Positions 45,724 to 54,359 of a stretch of 64,000 bases of DNA are shown here, in pieces. The notes below the pieces were generated by a model. That model was given only the letters and a program-made list of their open reading frames with translations. It was not told the DNA's origin and did not search any database. Made by a program: the position numbers and the translations under genes. The number at the start of each line of letters is the position of its first letter. Positions within the stretch are counted from its first letter, which is position 1. The DNA is from Stenotrophomonas sp. ISL-67 (GTDB lineage Bacteria; Pseudomonadota; Gammaproteobacteria; Xanthomonadales; Xanthomonadaceae), in NCBI RefSeq assembly GCF_018612915.1, contig NZ_JAGGRL010000006.1, positions 1-64,000 on the forward strand. The letters are read 5' to 3'.

Positions 45724-46392
45724 TCAGCGCGCGTGGCTGCTGTCGTCGTCCGCGCCGGGGCCCATGCCCATGCCGCCGCCGCCGCCCATTCCACCGCCCC
45801 CGCCGCCCTTCCCTCCGGCGCGATCGCCGGCCTCGGCCTTGCCTTTGGCACCACCGGCCGCGGGCCGGGCCGGCCCTTGGCGCGGAATCGCGACGCTGGC
45901 CGGAATGGGCGCCAGGTCCAGCGCCTCGCGAATGAAGTCACGCAACGACACCACCAGTTCGGCGGTGGGCACGGCGCGGCCTTCGGCCAGCTCGTTGGCC
46001 GCGTGGGCAGCCAGCCGCACCTGGTCGTCGGTGCCCAGCAGCACGATGTCCGACAGCGCCGCCTCGACCGCATCGCGGATCCGGCGTGCGCGGTCGCTGC
46101 CGGTACTGGCGGGCAGCTCCAGCGCATCGTCACTTTCCGGGGGCAGCTGGCGCAGCTCGCGCAGATGGCGCGGATCCACATGCAGCGCACCGGTAAACGA
46201 CCCACCCAAGGTCTTGTACGCCGCAATCAGCGTGCGCAGCCGCTCGTTGATCTGACGGTTCTCACGCTCGCGCCGCTGCTGCAGGGTCTGCATGAACACC
46301 AGGCGGATACCGACGCCGATCAGGGTGATGACCGCCAGCCCGACCAGGGTCGAGAGCATGGCCTGCCAGGAGCTGAAATCCAGGTTGCGCAT
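45724..46392 (-). CDS. single-pass membrane protein with glycine-rich tail
   Basis: 222 residues: a short N-terminus, a membrane helix (about 15-35), a helical cytoplasmic domain (about 40-170) with repeated Arg/Leu/Glu patterns, and a tail of almost pure Gly, Met and charged residues ending DDDSSHAR. It appears conserved among Xanthomonadaceae in my memory but has no function I can name. It lies 85 bases after the nrdJb-type gene on the same strand and may share its transcript. Confidence 0.65.
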   Translation of the reverse strand: MRNLDFSSWQAMLSTLVGLAVITLIGVGIRLVFMQTLQQRRERENRQINERLRTLIAAYKTLGGSFTGALHVDPRHLRELRQLPPESDDALELPASTGSDRARRIRDAVEAALSDIVLLGTDDQVRLAAHAANELAEGRAVPTAELVVSLRDFIREALDLAPIPASVAIPRQGPARPAAGGAKGKAEAGDRAGGKGGGGGGMGGGGGMGMGPGADDDSSHAR

Positions 46393-46477
46393 GGGTTTCG
46401 CGAACTCCCTGTCGCTGGGGAAACAGTACGTGCGTTCTAACGGATGCCGCGTCGGTACCGCGTGTTCGCGGCAACGC

Positions 46478-47212
46478 TCACCCGCACTTGGAGTACCCGC
46501 AGTTCAGGCAGGTCGCACACCCATCCATCATCACCTGCGCCTTGGTGAAACACTTTTCGCACATGCTGGCGCTGGGCGGGAAGCTGGCGCCATCGCCGGT
46601 GATGGCCAGGTCCTCCTCATGGTCGGCGGTGCTGCTCTGCTTCTCGCGCGCTTCGTACTGGCGGCGCTTCTCGGCGATCAGCGCGCGCTGGGCCGGGCTC
46701 ATCTCCGGGTCGTGGAGCAGGCCGATCGACTTGAGGTGGTGTTCGACGATGCTGCCCAGTTCGGCCACCAGCGAGGGCATGTAGGCGCCGCCGATCTTGT
46801 AGTAGCCGCCGCGCGGGTCGAACACGGCCTTCATCTCTTCGACCAGGAAGGTCACGTCGCCGCCCTTGCGGAACACGGCGGACATGATCCGGGTCAGCGC
46901 GACGATCCACTGGAAGTGCTCCATCGACTTGGAGTTGATGAACACTTCGAACGGGCGGCGCAGCTCATGTTCGGTGCCCGGGTTGAGCACGATGTCGTTG
47001 ATGGTCACGTAGAAGGCGTGTTCCACCAGCGGCGATTTGATCTTGTAGGTGTTGCCGACCAGGACGTCGGGGCGCTCGATGCGCTCGTGCATCTGCACGA
47101 TGTCGTTGGCGGCGTCCGCGAGGGCGGCGGCGGGGGCGGCAGCCTGGCGCGCCGTCTCCGCGGGGGTGACGACGGCGTAACCGGTGATCTTCTGATCGAT
47201 CCTGACGGCCAT
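46478..47212 (-). CDS. nrdJb: NrdJb, C-terminal part of the B12-dependent ribonucleotide reductase
   Basis: A 244-residue protein with the TSCPD domain (about 50-160, including KSMEHFQWIVALTRIMSAVFRKGGD) and a C-terminal cluster CEKCFTKAQVMMDGCATCLNCGYSKCG. In class II reductases these tail cysteines shuttle electrons to the active site; in Pseudomonas aeruginosa they are on a separate NrdJb subunit, as here. A GAGGA site precedes the ATG. It is 90 bases beyond the H1-like gene on the same strand as NrdJa, so the split reductase genes are near but not adjacent. Confidence 0.88.
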   Translation of the reverse strand: MAVRIDQKITGYAVVTPAETARQAAAPAAALADAANDIVQMHERIERPDVLVGNTYKIKSPLVEHAFYVTINDIVLNPGTEHELRRPFEVFINSKSMEHFQWIVALTRIMSAVFRKGGDVTFLVEEMKAVFDPRGGYYKIGGAYMPSLVAELGSIVEHHLKSIGLLHDPEMSPAQRALIAEKRRQYEAREKQSSTADHEEDLAITGDGASFPPSASMCEKCFTKAQVMMDGCATCLNCGYSKCG

Positions 47213-47301
47213 GGAACGGTTCCTCGGTGCGCTTGCAGGGGATGGCCAGCGGCGACCGCATCACGGCGCCCGCCCGGGGGCAGGCGCCGTGCGTTACCTG
47301 C

Positions 47302-48201
47302 TTACTTGCGGGCGCGCTTGGCCGGGGCCTTGCGGGCCACGGTCTTGGCGGCGCGCTTGGCCGGTGCTGCCTTGCGGGCGACCGACTTGCGGGCAACGGC
47401 GGTCTTCTTGGCGACAGCCTTCTTGGTGGTGGCCGACTTGCGGGCCACGGTCTTCTTGGCGACAGCGACCTTCTTGCCGACCGTCTTGCGGGCGGTGGCG
47501 GTCTTCTTGGTAACGGCCTTCTTGGTGGCAGCGGACTTACGGGCTACGGTCTTCTTGGCTACAGCGACCTTCTTGCCAACCGTCTTGCGGGCGGTGGCGG
47601 TCTTCTTGCCCACGGCTTTCTTGGTGGCCGCCGACTTCTTGGCCACAGCCTTCTTGGCGGTGGCGACCTTCTTGCCGACAACCTTCTTGGCGGCGGCGGT
47701 CTTCTTGCCAACGACCTTCTTGGCGGTGGCAACCTTCTTGCCCACGACCTTCTTGGCGGCGGCAGTCTTCCTGGTCACGGCCTTCTTGGCGGTGGCGACC
47801 TTCTTGCCGGCAACCTTCTTGGCGGCCTTGGTGGTCTTGGTCACGGCCTTTCTGGCGGCAGCCTTCTTCTTGGCGACCTGCTTCTTCAGCGCGGCGGCCT
47901 CGGCCTTGGCATTGGTCTTGGCTGCTTCCAGCTTCTTCCTGGCGCTGGCCAGGGTCTTGCCAACCGACTTGGCGGCCTTGTCGGCCTTCTTGGCGACGGT
48001 CTTCTCGGCCTTCTTGACGGCCTTCTTGACCTTGGCAACCTGGGTGGTGGCAGTCTTGCGCGCGCGCTTGGCGGTCTTCTTCACCGAGGCGACCACTTCT
48101 TCAGCGGTGTGGGCGATGGTCTCGCCGACGTTGCCGGCGGTCTCTTTCACGTTTTCAACACCCTGCGACAGGGTCGCGGTCACGCCATTTCCGTTGCTCA
48201 T
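47302..48201 (-). CDS. histone H1-like Lys/Ala-rich DNA-binding protein
   Basis: A 299-residue basic protein. The first 80 residues are moderately charged and helical; residues 110-270 consist of about 14 tandem 11-residue units of the form V-x-K-K-x-A-x-A-K-K-x. This resembles the bacterial H1-like proteins and the C-terminal tail of AlgP in Pseudomonas. It would bind DNA non-specifically and compact the nucleoid. AGGAGG precedes the ATG by six bases, an ideal site for high expression. The DNA repeats (near-identical 99-bp blocks around 47380-47600) make length variation between strains likely. Confidence 0.88.
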   Translation of the reverse strand: MSNGNGVTATLSQGVENVKETAGNVGETIAHTAEEVVASVKKTAKRARKTATTQVAKVKKAVKKAEKTVAKKADKAAKSVGKTLASARKKLEAAKTNAKAEAAALKKQVAKKKAAARKAVTKTTKAAKKVAGKKVATAKKAVTRKTAAAKKVVGKKVATAKKVVGKKTAAAKKVVGKKVATAKKAVAKKSAATKKAVGKKTATARKTVGKKVAVAKKTVARKSAATKKAVTKKTATARKTVGKKVAVAKKTVARKSATTKKAVAKKTAVARKSVARKAAPAKRAAKTVARKAPAKRARK

Positions 48202-48382
48202 GTTTTGCCTCCTGAGGGGCCAGTCAGTGATTTCGCTGGCGATGCTATACCGGCGCGGACGATCGTGGAACGGTCTTGTCGCAGCCCGTGAGCCGCCTTT
48301 GTGCTTGCCAGGCCAGCGCCATGATTCCGGCGCGGGTGGGCGTCACGCGTAAAACCACTTGAAAACAGCTTCCCATGCGCAA

Positions 48383-51300
48383 TCAGAACTTGCCGTAGTA
48401 ACCCTCCTTGAGCGCATCGAACAAGTTCGCGGCCGTGTGCAGTTCGCCGTCATACTCGATCTGTTCGTTGCCCTTGACCTCCACAACTGCGCCGTCCTGG
48501 AGTTCGAAACGGTAAGTGGTGTTCTCCAGATCGGCCTCCTTGACCAGCACGCCCTGGAACGCAGCGGGGTTGAAACGGAACGTGGTGCAGCCCTTCAACC
48601 CCTGCGCGTGGGCGTAGCGGTAGATGTCCTTGAACTGCTCGTAGGGGTAGTCGGTGGGTACGTTGGCGGTCTTGGAGATGGAGCTGTCCACCCACTTCTG
48701 TGCGGCGGCCTGGACGTCGACATGGGCCTTGGGCGATATGTCGTCGGCGGCGATGAAGTAGTCCGGCAGGCGGGCGCCGTCTTCGTCGGCGAACGGCATG
48801 GCCCGTGGGTTGACGAGGTGCCGGTAGGCCAGCAGCTCGTAGGAGAACACGTCCACCTTCTCCTTGCTCTTGCGCCCTTCGCGGATCACGTTGCGGCTGT
48901 AGTGGTGGGCGAAGGACGGCTCGATGCCGTTGGAGGCGTTGTTGGCCAGCGACAGGCTGATGGTGCCGGTGGGGGCAATGGAGCTGTGGTGGGTGAAGCG
49001 CGCGCCGATCCCGGCCAGCTCCTCCACCAGTTCCGGGGCCACGCTGGCGATGCGCTGCATGTAGCGGCTGTAACGGGCGTGCAGCACCTTGCCTTCGATC
49101 GGCTGGCCGACGCGCCAGCCATCGCCGGCCATCTCCGGGCGCTGGCGCAGCATGGCGGCGGTGACCTCGAAGGTTTCCTGCATGATCGGCGCCGGTCCCT
49201 TTTCGCGGGCCAGGCCGAGCGCGGTTTCCCAGCCGGCCACGGCCATCTCGCGGGCGATGTCTTCGGTGAAGGCGCAGGCGTCGGGTTCGCCGTACGTCAT
49301 GCGCAACATGGCCAGGGTCGAACCCAACCCCAGGAAGCCCATGCCGTGCCGGCGCTTGCGCAGGATTTCCTGGCGCTGCTGCTCCAGCGGCAGGCCGTTG
49401 ACCTCCACCACGTTGTCGAGCATGCGGGTGAACACCCGCACCACCTCTTTGTATTCGTCCCAGTCGAACCGGGCCTGCGCGGTGAACGGGTCGCGCACGA
49501 AGCGGGTGAGGTTGACCGAACCGAGCAGGCACGCGCCATACGGGGGCAAGGGCTGTTCGCCGCAGTTGTGGGCATGCAGGCCGTTGCCGTCGAAGCCGTT
49601 GATGCCGGGTACCTGGACGTCGTAGACGTCTTCCACCCCGTCCGGATCCACGCTTTCCACGGTGGCGACGAAGCGGCTGCGGTTTAGCGCGCGGCGGTAG
49701 GCGGCCAGCGTCCGGGTCAGGCGCGCGGCCTTGTCGGTGTCGGCGAACCCGATCAGCGCGTCGTAGCGGGCCACGCCTTCGCCGCTGATTACCAAGTCGA
49801 ACTGGGCCAGCGTGGGGTAGGCACGCTGGCCACCGCGACCATCAGGCAGAATCGAGTGCCCGGCTTCGCGGCGCGCGTAGAGGGTGCTGGGGATGCCCAG
49901 CCGGAGCAGCATGCGCTGCACGGCCTCCAGCCGCGGGCGATCAGACTGCGCCAACCGGACGGATACGCCCTTGCCTTGGCTGCCCTGCACACTGCCGTCG
50001 GCGTCGAACAGGCCGCGCAGGAAGCCACGGCAGGCATCGCTGGAAAGTTTTTCCAGAGCAGGGGTGATCGGTTTGTGGCCCGGGAACATGCCCAGCTGCT
50101 GGGCAAGATCGCGCAGCGCGGCTGACGTCAGGCGCCACTCGTTTCGCCCCTTCACTTCCGACCAGCCATCAAAGTCGGAGCGGTGCGACAGGGTTCGCGT
50201 GCAGCGGATTACTTCATCCATCAGCGCGCGGGTCCCTGCGGTAGGCACTCCCGGGTCGCCATTGGCAACCGCCGCCTGACACCACACCGAGAGCACGGCC
50301 CCATCTTGTTTAAGAGTCCCGTCGCCAACCAGAAACCCCAGCAGATAGCCCTGCTCATGCGCCAGCGCACCCGGCCAGTGCGGCGCCGCACGATGGTCCT
50401 GCAGCAACACCTCATCCCCCGCCTGCAGCTGGCCCGCCTCGCACCATTCGCTCTGCACCTCCCAGCGGGTGCGGTCGGTGACCCGGCGAACCCGATGATC
50501 GGCGGTCAGCCTCAGCCGATGGCCTTCGCGGGTCTGCAGGGCGAGTACCGGCTTGCGCGCAGTGAGGAAAAACCCAGCCTCGGTAGTGGCATGGTCCTGG
50601 CCATCCACGCGCGCCTGGAACCCCCGTCCAATCAGCTCGGCCACCTGGCGCGGCCCGTCGGCGGTGTGCACCCAGGTATCGGCGGTGACGCAGGGATTGG
50701 TGGCGCGGATGTCCTCGCACCACCAGTTGTTGTTCATTTCGTTGACCCGGTCGATCAGGATGAAACCCGGCTCGGCGTAGTCATAGGTGGACACCATGAT
50801 CATGTCCCACAGGTGCCGCGCGCGGATCTGGCCGTAGATGCGGCAGGCAACCCGATCGTCCTCGCGGACCAGATAGTCGCGGTGGGTCGGCCAATCGCGC
50901 CACTGCACGGCGGCCGGGTCGTCCAGGTCGAACTCGCCGGCCTCGTGGTGGCTCAACGGGAACACCAGCGGCCACTCGGCATCGTCGTCCACGGCCTGCA
51001 TGAAGCCGTCGGTGATCAGCAGCGACAGGTTGAACTGGCGCAGCCGGCCATCTTCGCGCTTGGCCCGGATGAAATCGCGCACATCCGGGTGGGAGACATC
51101 GAAGGTGCCCATCTGCGCGCCCCGGCGGCCACCGGCCGAGGAGATGGTGAAACACATCTTGTCGAAGATATCCATGAAGGACATCGGGCCGGAGGTGTGC
51201 GCGCCGGCCCCGGCCACGAACGCGCCGCGCGGGCGCAGCGTGCTGAACTCATAGCCGATGCCGCAGCCGGCCTTGAGGGTGAGGCCGGCTTCGTGGACCT

Positions 51301-51664
51301 TCTGCAGGATGCCGTCCATCGAATCTTCGAGGGTGCCCGAGACGGTGCAGTTGATGGTGCTGGTGGCCGGCTTGTGCGCCTGCGCACCGGCATTGGAAAT
51401 GATGCGGCCGGCAGGAATGGCGCCACGGCGCAGCGCCCAGGTGAAGCGCTCGCGCCAGTGCTGGCGATTTTCCTCGGTCAGTTCGGCATCGGCCAATGCA
51501 TGCGCTACGCGCAGGTAGGTGGCGTCGATATCGGCATCCAGCGCCTGGCCCTGCTTGGTCTTGAGCCGGTACTTCTTGTCCCAGATGTCCTGCGAGGCCG
51601 GCTGCAGCGGTACCTCGCCGGTGGCCAGCGCCAGGGGAATCACGTCCGTCTGCACCGTGCGCAT
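48383..51664 (-). CDS. nrdJa: NrdJa, B12-dependent ribonucleotide reductase catalytic subunit, intein-containing
   Basis: Class II reductase that turns ribonucleotides into deoxyribonucleotides using adenosylcobalamin, with or without oxygen. Landmarks (residue numbers count from an in-frame codon at 51844): the first redox Cys in STINCTVSG (166), GIGYEFSTLRPRG, and NNNWWCEDIRATNPC. The last phrase is broken after NP by a 376-residue intein and resumes as CGEQPLPPYG. After splicing, NPCGE carries the radical Cys and the catalytic Glu. The C-terminal half ends with TTYRFELQDG. I start at the ATG at 51664 (about 1093 residues including the intein); ATG at 51691 is possible. It begins a minus-strand cluster with the H1-like and nrdJb genes. 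Confidence 0.93.
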   Translation of the reverse strand: MRTVQTDVIPLALATGEVPLQPASQDIWDKKYRLKTKQGQALDADIDATYLRVAHALADAELTEENRQHWRERFTWALRRGAIPAGRIISNAGAQAHKPATSTINCTVSGTLEDSMDGILQKVHEAGLTLKAGCGIGYEFSTLRPRGAFVAGAGAHTSGPMSFMDIFDKMCFTISSAGGRRGAQMGTFDVSHPDVRDFIRAKREDGRLRQFNLSLLITDGFMQAVDDDAEWPLVFPLSHHEAGEFDLDDPAAVQWRDWPTHRDYLVREDDRVACRIYGQIRARHLWDMIMVSTYDYAEPGFILIDRVNEMNNNWWCEDIRATNPCVTADTWVHTADGPRQVAELIGRGFQARVDGQDHATTEAGFFLTARKPVLALQTREGHRLRLTADHRVRRVTDRTRWEVQSEWCEAGQLQAGDEVLLQDHRAAPHWPGALAHEQGYLLGFLVGDGTLKQDGAVLSVWCQAAVANGDPGVPTAGTRALMDEVIRCTRTLSHRSDFDGWSEVKGRNEWRLTSAALRDLAQQLGMFPGHKPITPALEKLSSDACRGFLRGLFDADGSVQGSQGKGVSVRLAQSDRPRLEAVQRMLLRLGIPSTLYARREAGHSILPDGRGGQRAYPTLAQFDLVISGEGVARYDALIGFADTDKAARLTRTLAAYRRALNRSRFVATVESVDPDGVEDVYDVQVPGINGFDGNGLHAHNCGEQPLPPYGACLLGSVNLTRFVRDPFTAQARFDWDEYKEVVRVFTRMLDNVVEVNGLPLEQQRQEILRKRRHGMGFLGLGSTLAMLRMTYGEPDACAFTEDIAREMAVAGWETALGLAREKGPAPIMQETFEVTAAMLRQRPEMAGDGWRVGQPIEGKVLHARYSRYMQRIASVAPELVEELAGIGARFTHHSSIAPTGTISLSLANNASNGIEPSFAHHYSRNVIREGRKSKEKVDVFSYELLAYRHLVNPRAMPFADEDGARLPDYFIAADDISPKAHVDVQAAAQKWVDSSISKTANVPTDYPYEQFKDIYRYAHAQGLKGCTTFRFNPAAFQGVLVKEADLENTTYRFELQDGAVVEVKGNEQIEYDGELHTAANLFDALKEGYYGKF
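49565..50692 (-). other. intein with LAGLIDADG homing endonuclease inside NrdJa
   Basis: 376 residues from the Cys of CVTADTWVHT to the Asn of GLHAHN, followed by Cys as the +1 residue. Block A starts with Cys1, block B is LRLTADHRVRR (Thr-x-x-His), and blocks F/G read DVYDVQVPGINGF...HAHN/C with the penultimate His and last Asn present. Two LAGLIDADG-type motifs, LLGFLVGDGT and LRGLFDADGS, flank about 100 residues. All residues needed for splicing look intact, and both endonuclease motifs keep their acidic residue. The insertion site is the known RNR site between NP and CGEQ. In-frame splicing would restore NPCGEQPL. Confidence 0.93.
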
Positions 51665-51740
51665 GCGTGGCAGGCTCCATCGGGTGGCCATCGGTGTGCC
51701 GCCAGGCTGACCCAATGCCTTGGGGCACTCTGGGTCGGCA

Positions 51741-51798
51741 CCGCAAGATCTAGTGGCCAACCTGCTTTGCAGCTTACGCCGGCACCGGGGCGTGTCAA
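51741..51798 (-). promoter_or_regulatory. nrdJa promoter with a possible NrdR-like box
   Basis: On the minus strand TTGACA (51793-51798), a 16-base spacer and TAAGCT (51771-51776) form a reasonable promoter. Just beyond it CCACTAGATCTTGCGG (51741-51756) resembles an NrdR box. A pair of boxes, as NrdR normally needs, is not obvious. No B12 riboswitch fold is evident in the leader. Confidence 0.4.
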
Positions 51799-51941
51799 CG
51801 GCGCGGATGGTCGCAGGGGCTGCGTCGTCCGGGCGCGATTTCATCGTCGGTTTAGCCGTCAGCAGACAGACTCATTCAGCTTGATTTACCGTATACGTGC
51901 TTTCCCCATCCCGCTGCCCGCCACGCGCCCCCCGGATTCCC

Positions 51942-53369
51942 ATGCGACCGCTCCCGACCCTGCTCACGCTCGCGCTTGCCGCCGCCTTCGGAGGCTTTGT
52001 CGCTTCCGCCATCAACGTCCACCTGGACAATCGCGCTGAAGCGGCGCCGGCCACCCTGGCGATTCCGGCCACGGCCGCGCTGCCCGCGTCGGTGGCCGGG
52101 CAGCCGGTGCCATCGCTGGCGCCGATGCTGGACCGGGTGATGCCGGCGGTGGTCAGCGTCAACACCAAGCAGGTGGTGCGGGTACGCAACCCGTACTTCA
52201 ACGACCCGTTCTTCCGCCGCCTGTTCCCGGAAGTGCCGCAGGAACGCATCAATGAATCGCTCGGCTCGGGGGTGATCATCGATGCGGCCGAAGGCCTGGT
52301 ACTGACCAACCACCACGTGATCGAGAACGCCGATGATGTGCAGGTGACGCTGTCGGATGGGCGCACGGTCAAGGCCGAGTTCCTGGGTTCGGACCGCGAT
52401 ACCGACGTGGCGCTGATCCGCATTCCGGCCGACAAGCTCACCGCGCTGCCGCTGGGCGACAGCGCGCAGCTGCGCGTGGGCGACTTCGTGGTGGCCATCG
52501 GCAACCCGTTCGGCTTCAGCCAGACGGTCACCTCGGGCATCGTCTCGGCGGTGGGCCGCACCGGCATCCGCGGGCTGGGCTACCAGAACTTCATCCAGAC
52601 CGATGCCTCCATCAACCCGGGCAACTCCGGCGGCGCGCTGGTCAACCTGCAGGGCCAGCTGGTGGGCATCAATACCGCCAGCTTCAACCCGCAGGGCAGC
52701 ATGGCCGGCAACATCGGGCTGGGCCTGGCCATTCCGTCCAACCTGGCGCGCGATGTGGTGGACCAGCTGATCAAGCACGGCGTGGTGGTGCGTGGCACGC
52801 TGGGCATCGAAGCGCAGAACCTGACCCAGGCGCTGGCGCAGAACCTGGGCCTGAGCGAAGCGCGCGGCGCGCTGGTCACCCGGGTGCTGGCCGGTTCGGG
52901 CGCCGCCGCGGCCGGGCTGAAGCCGGGCGACGTGGTGGTATCGGCCAACGGCCAGCGGGTGGATGGCGCGGTAGCGCTGCACAACGTGGAGGGCCTGCAG
53001 CCGGTGGGCAGTGCGCTGACGCTGGAAGTACGTCGCGACGGCAAGCCGCTGCAGCTCAAGGCCACGCTGAAGGAACAGGCACGCGCGGTAGCCGGTGAAT
53101 CCCTGGACCCGCGATTGAGCGGTGCCACCTTCGTCGACCTGCCCGAGACCTTGCGCCAGGCCGGCAGCAGCGGGGTCATGGTCAGCGAGGTCAAGCGCGG
53201 CAGCCGCGCGGCGAATTCGGGTCTGGCCGCCGGCGATCTGGTCATCCAGGCCAACGTGGGTGAATTCGCCGACCTGGCCAGCTGGCGCGCCAATTTCCAG
53301 CAGCGCCCGCAGCAGCTGGTGCTGCGCGTGGTGCGCGGCAATGCGCGCGGCGAGCTGGAAATGCGATGA
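51942..53369 (+). CDS. degQ: periplasmic DegQ/DegP-type serine protease
   Basis: A 475-residue HtrA-family protease and chaperone. The N-terminal hydrophobic segment (residues 5-24) is a signal peptide or anchor. The trypsin-like domain has the triad H125 (LTNHHVI), D155 (DTDVALI) and S229 (NPGNSGG). Two PDZ domains follow (about 290-375 and 385-470) with RGTLGIEAQNLT and the GLKPGD and GLAAGD loops. It degrades misfolded envelope proteins. The ATG at 51942 is preferred; the open frame begins at 51897. The gene is divergent from nrdJa. Confidence 0.93.
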   Translation: MRPLPTLLTLALAAAFGGFVASAINVHLDNRAEAAPATLAIPATAALPASVAGQPVPSLAPMLDRVMPAVVSVNTKQVVRVRNPYFNDPFFRRLFPEVPQERINESLGSGVIIDAAEGLVLTNHHVIENADDVQVTLSDGRTVKAEFLGSDRDTDVALIRIPADKLTALPLGDSAQLRVGDFVVAIGNPFGFSQTVTSGIVSAVGRTGIRGLGYQNFIQTDASINPGNSGGALVNLQGQLVGINTASFNPQGSMAGNIGLGLAIPSNLARDVVDQLIKHGVVVRGTLGIEAQNLTQALAQNLGLSEARGALVTRVLAGSGAAAAGLKPGDVVVSANGQRVDGAVALHNVEGLQPVGSALTLEVRRDGKPLQLKATLKEQARAVAGESLDPRLSGATFVDLPETLRQAGSSGVMVSEVKRGSRAANSGLAAGDLVIQANVGEFADLASWRANFQQRPQQLVLRVVRGNARGELEMR

Positions 53370-53483
53370 ATCCTTCAGGGGGTCGTAACGTGCCTTACAC
53401 CCCCCCGATGCTATTACCTTGAGTTCACTTCGACCGGCATTGTCCGCGGTCACCTTCCCCATCGCCTGGAACGGAGATACACG

Positions 53484-53846
53484 ATGAGCCCCACCAATAC
53501 CGAGAACCTGAAGGAACACCTGGGTGAAGCCAGTTCGCATCTGAAGTCCGCAGCCACCGCTGCCGGCGGTGCGATCAAGGGCGCCACCGGCGCGGCCAGC
53601 GACGAGCTGCGCATCGGCAAGGCCAACGTCAAGGCCGAGCTTTCCGATACCGCGCTGTCCGGCCTGGCGGCCGCCGAATTCGGTGGTGCGGCTGCGAAGG
53701 AACAGGTCGATGCGCTGATGGACAAGGGCAAGGACCTGGTCGACAGCGCCGCCGAACTGATCCGCGAGCGCCCGCTGGCGTCGTTCGGCGTGGCCTTCGC
53801 CGCTGGCTGGATCATCGCCAAGCTTGCCCGCAGCGGCGACAAGTAA
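53484..53846 (+). CDS. ElaB/YqjD-like (DUF883) membrane-anchored protein
   Basis: 120 residues: an Ala-rich amphipathic helical part and a C-terminal segment RERPLASFGVAFAAGWIIAKL, the family hallmark (ERP followed by one membrane helix). In E. coli these proteins anchor stationary-phase ribosomes to the membrane. GGAG lies eight bases before the ATG. It is followed after 6 bases by the YqjE-like gene. Confidence 0.8.
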   Translation: MSPTNTENLKEHLGEASSHLKSAATAAGGAIKGATGAASDELRIGKANVKAELSDTALSGLAAAEFGGAAAKEQVDALMDKGKDLVDSAAELIRERPLASFGVAFAAGWIIAKLARSGDK

Positions 53847-53852
53847 GTCGGC

Positions 53853-54359
53853 GTGAGCGATCAAGCACAGTCCACGCCCGACAGTGGAGCGGCAACGCCT
53901 CCACCCGATGGCGATGCGGGGCAGCGCGCGCCGGGCCTGGATGAAAGCATCCGCGAGGTCGGCCAGGCCGGCCGCGCAACGGTGGATTCGGCCAGGCACA
54001 CGCTGCGTTCGCTGCGCCGTCTGGCCTCGTTTGAATTCGCGCTGGCACGCAGTGCGTTTGGCCGGGCATTGGCCTGGAGCGGGGTGGCCATCGTGTTCGG
54101 CGCCTCGGCCTGGCTGCTGCTGGCCGGTACGCTGATCGCGCTGATGCAGCGCTGGGGCCTGTCCTGGTTCCATTCGCTGTTGATCACCTCGCTCATCAGC
54201 CTGGCGGTCACCGGCTATGCGATCTGGCGGGTGTCGTTCTTCTTCCACCACACCGGCATGCATGCCACCCGCCGCCAGTTGTCGCGGCTGGGGTTGTTCG
54301 ATGAACCCAGCGACGAAGATCCCGATGCGCATGTCGGGGCGCCGGAGCGTACGCCATGA
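53853..54359 (+). CDS. YqjE/phage-holin-fold family membrane protein
   Basis: 168 residues with an acidic Pro-rich N-terminus, an amphipathic region (40-70) and two membrane helices (about 72-95 and 105-128). This matches the Actinobacterial holin-X/YqjE-like superfamily, which usually follows an ElaB/YqjD gene. The start is a GTG at 53853. It overlaps the next gene as ATGA. Function unknown; perhaps membrane stress. Confidence 0.72.
   Translation: MSDQAQSTPDSGAATPPPDGDAGQRAPGLDESIREVGQAGRATVDSARHTLRSLRRLASFEFALARSAFGRALAWSGVAIVFGASAWLLLAGTLIALMQRWGLSWFHSLLITSLISLAVTGYAIWRVSFFFHHTGMHATRRQLSRLGLFDEPSDEDPDAHVGAPERTP

Noticed and set aside
48359-49687. 442-codon frame opposite nrdJa
   Set aside because: Shadow of the reductase; no start site or motif.
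51665-51941. Cobalamin riboswitch before nrdJa
   Set aside because: The leader is short and I could not find the conserved B12-box or the multi-helix core.
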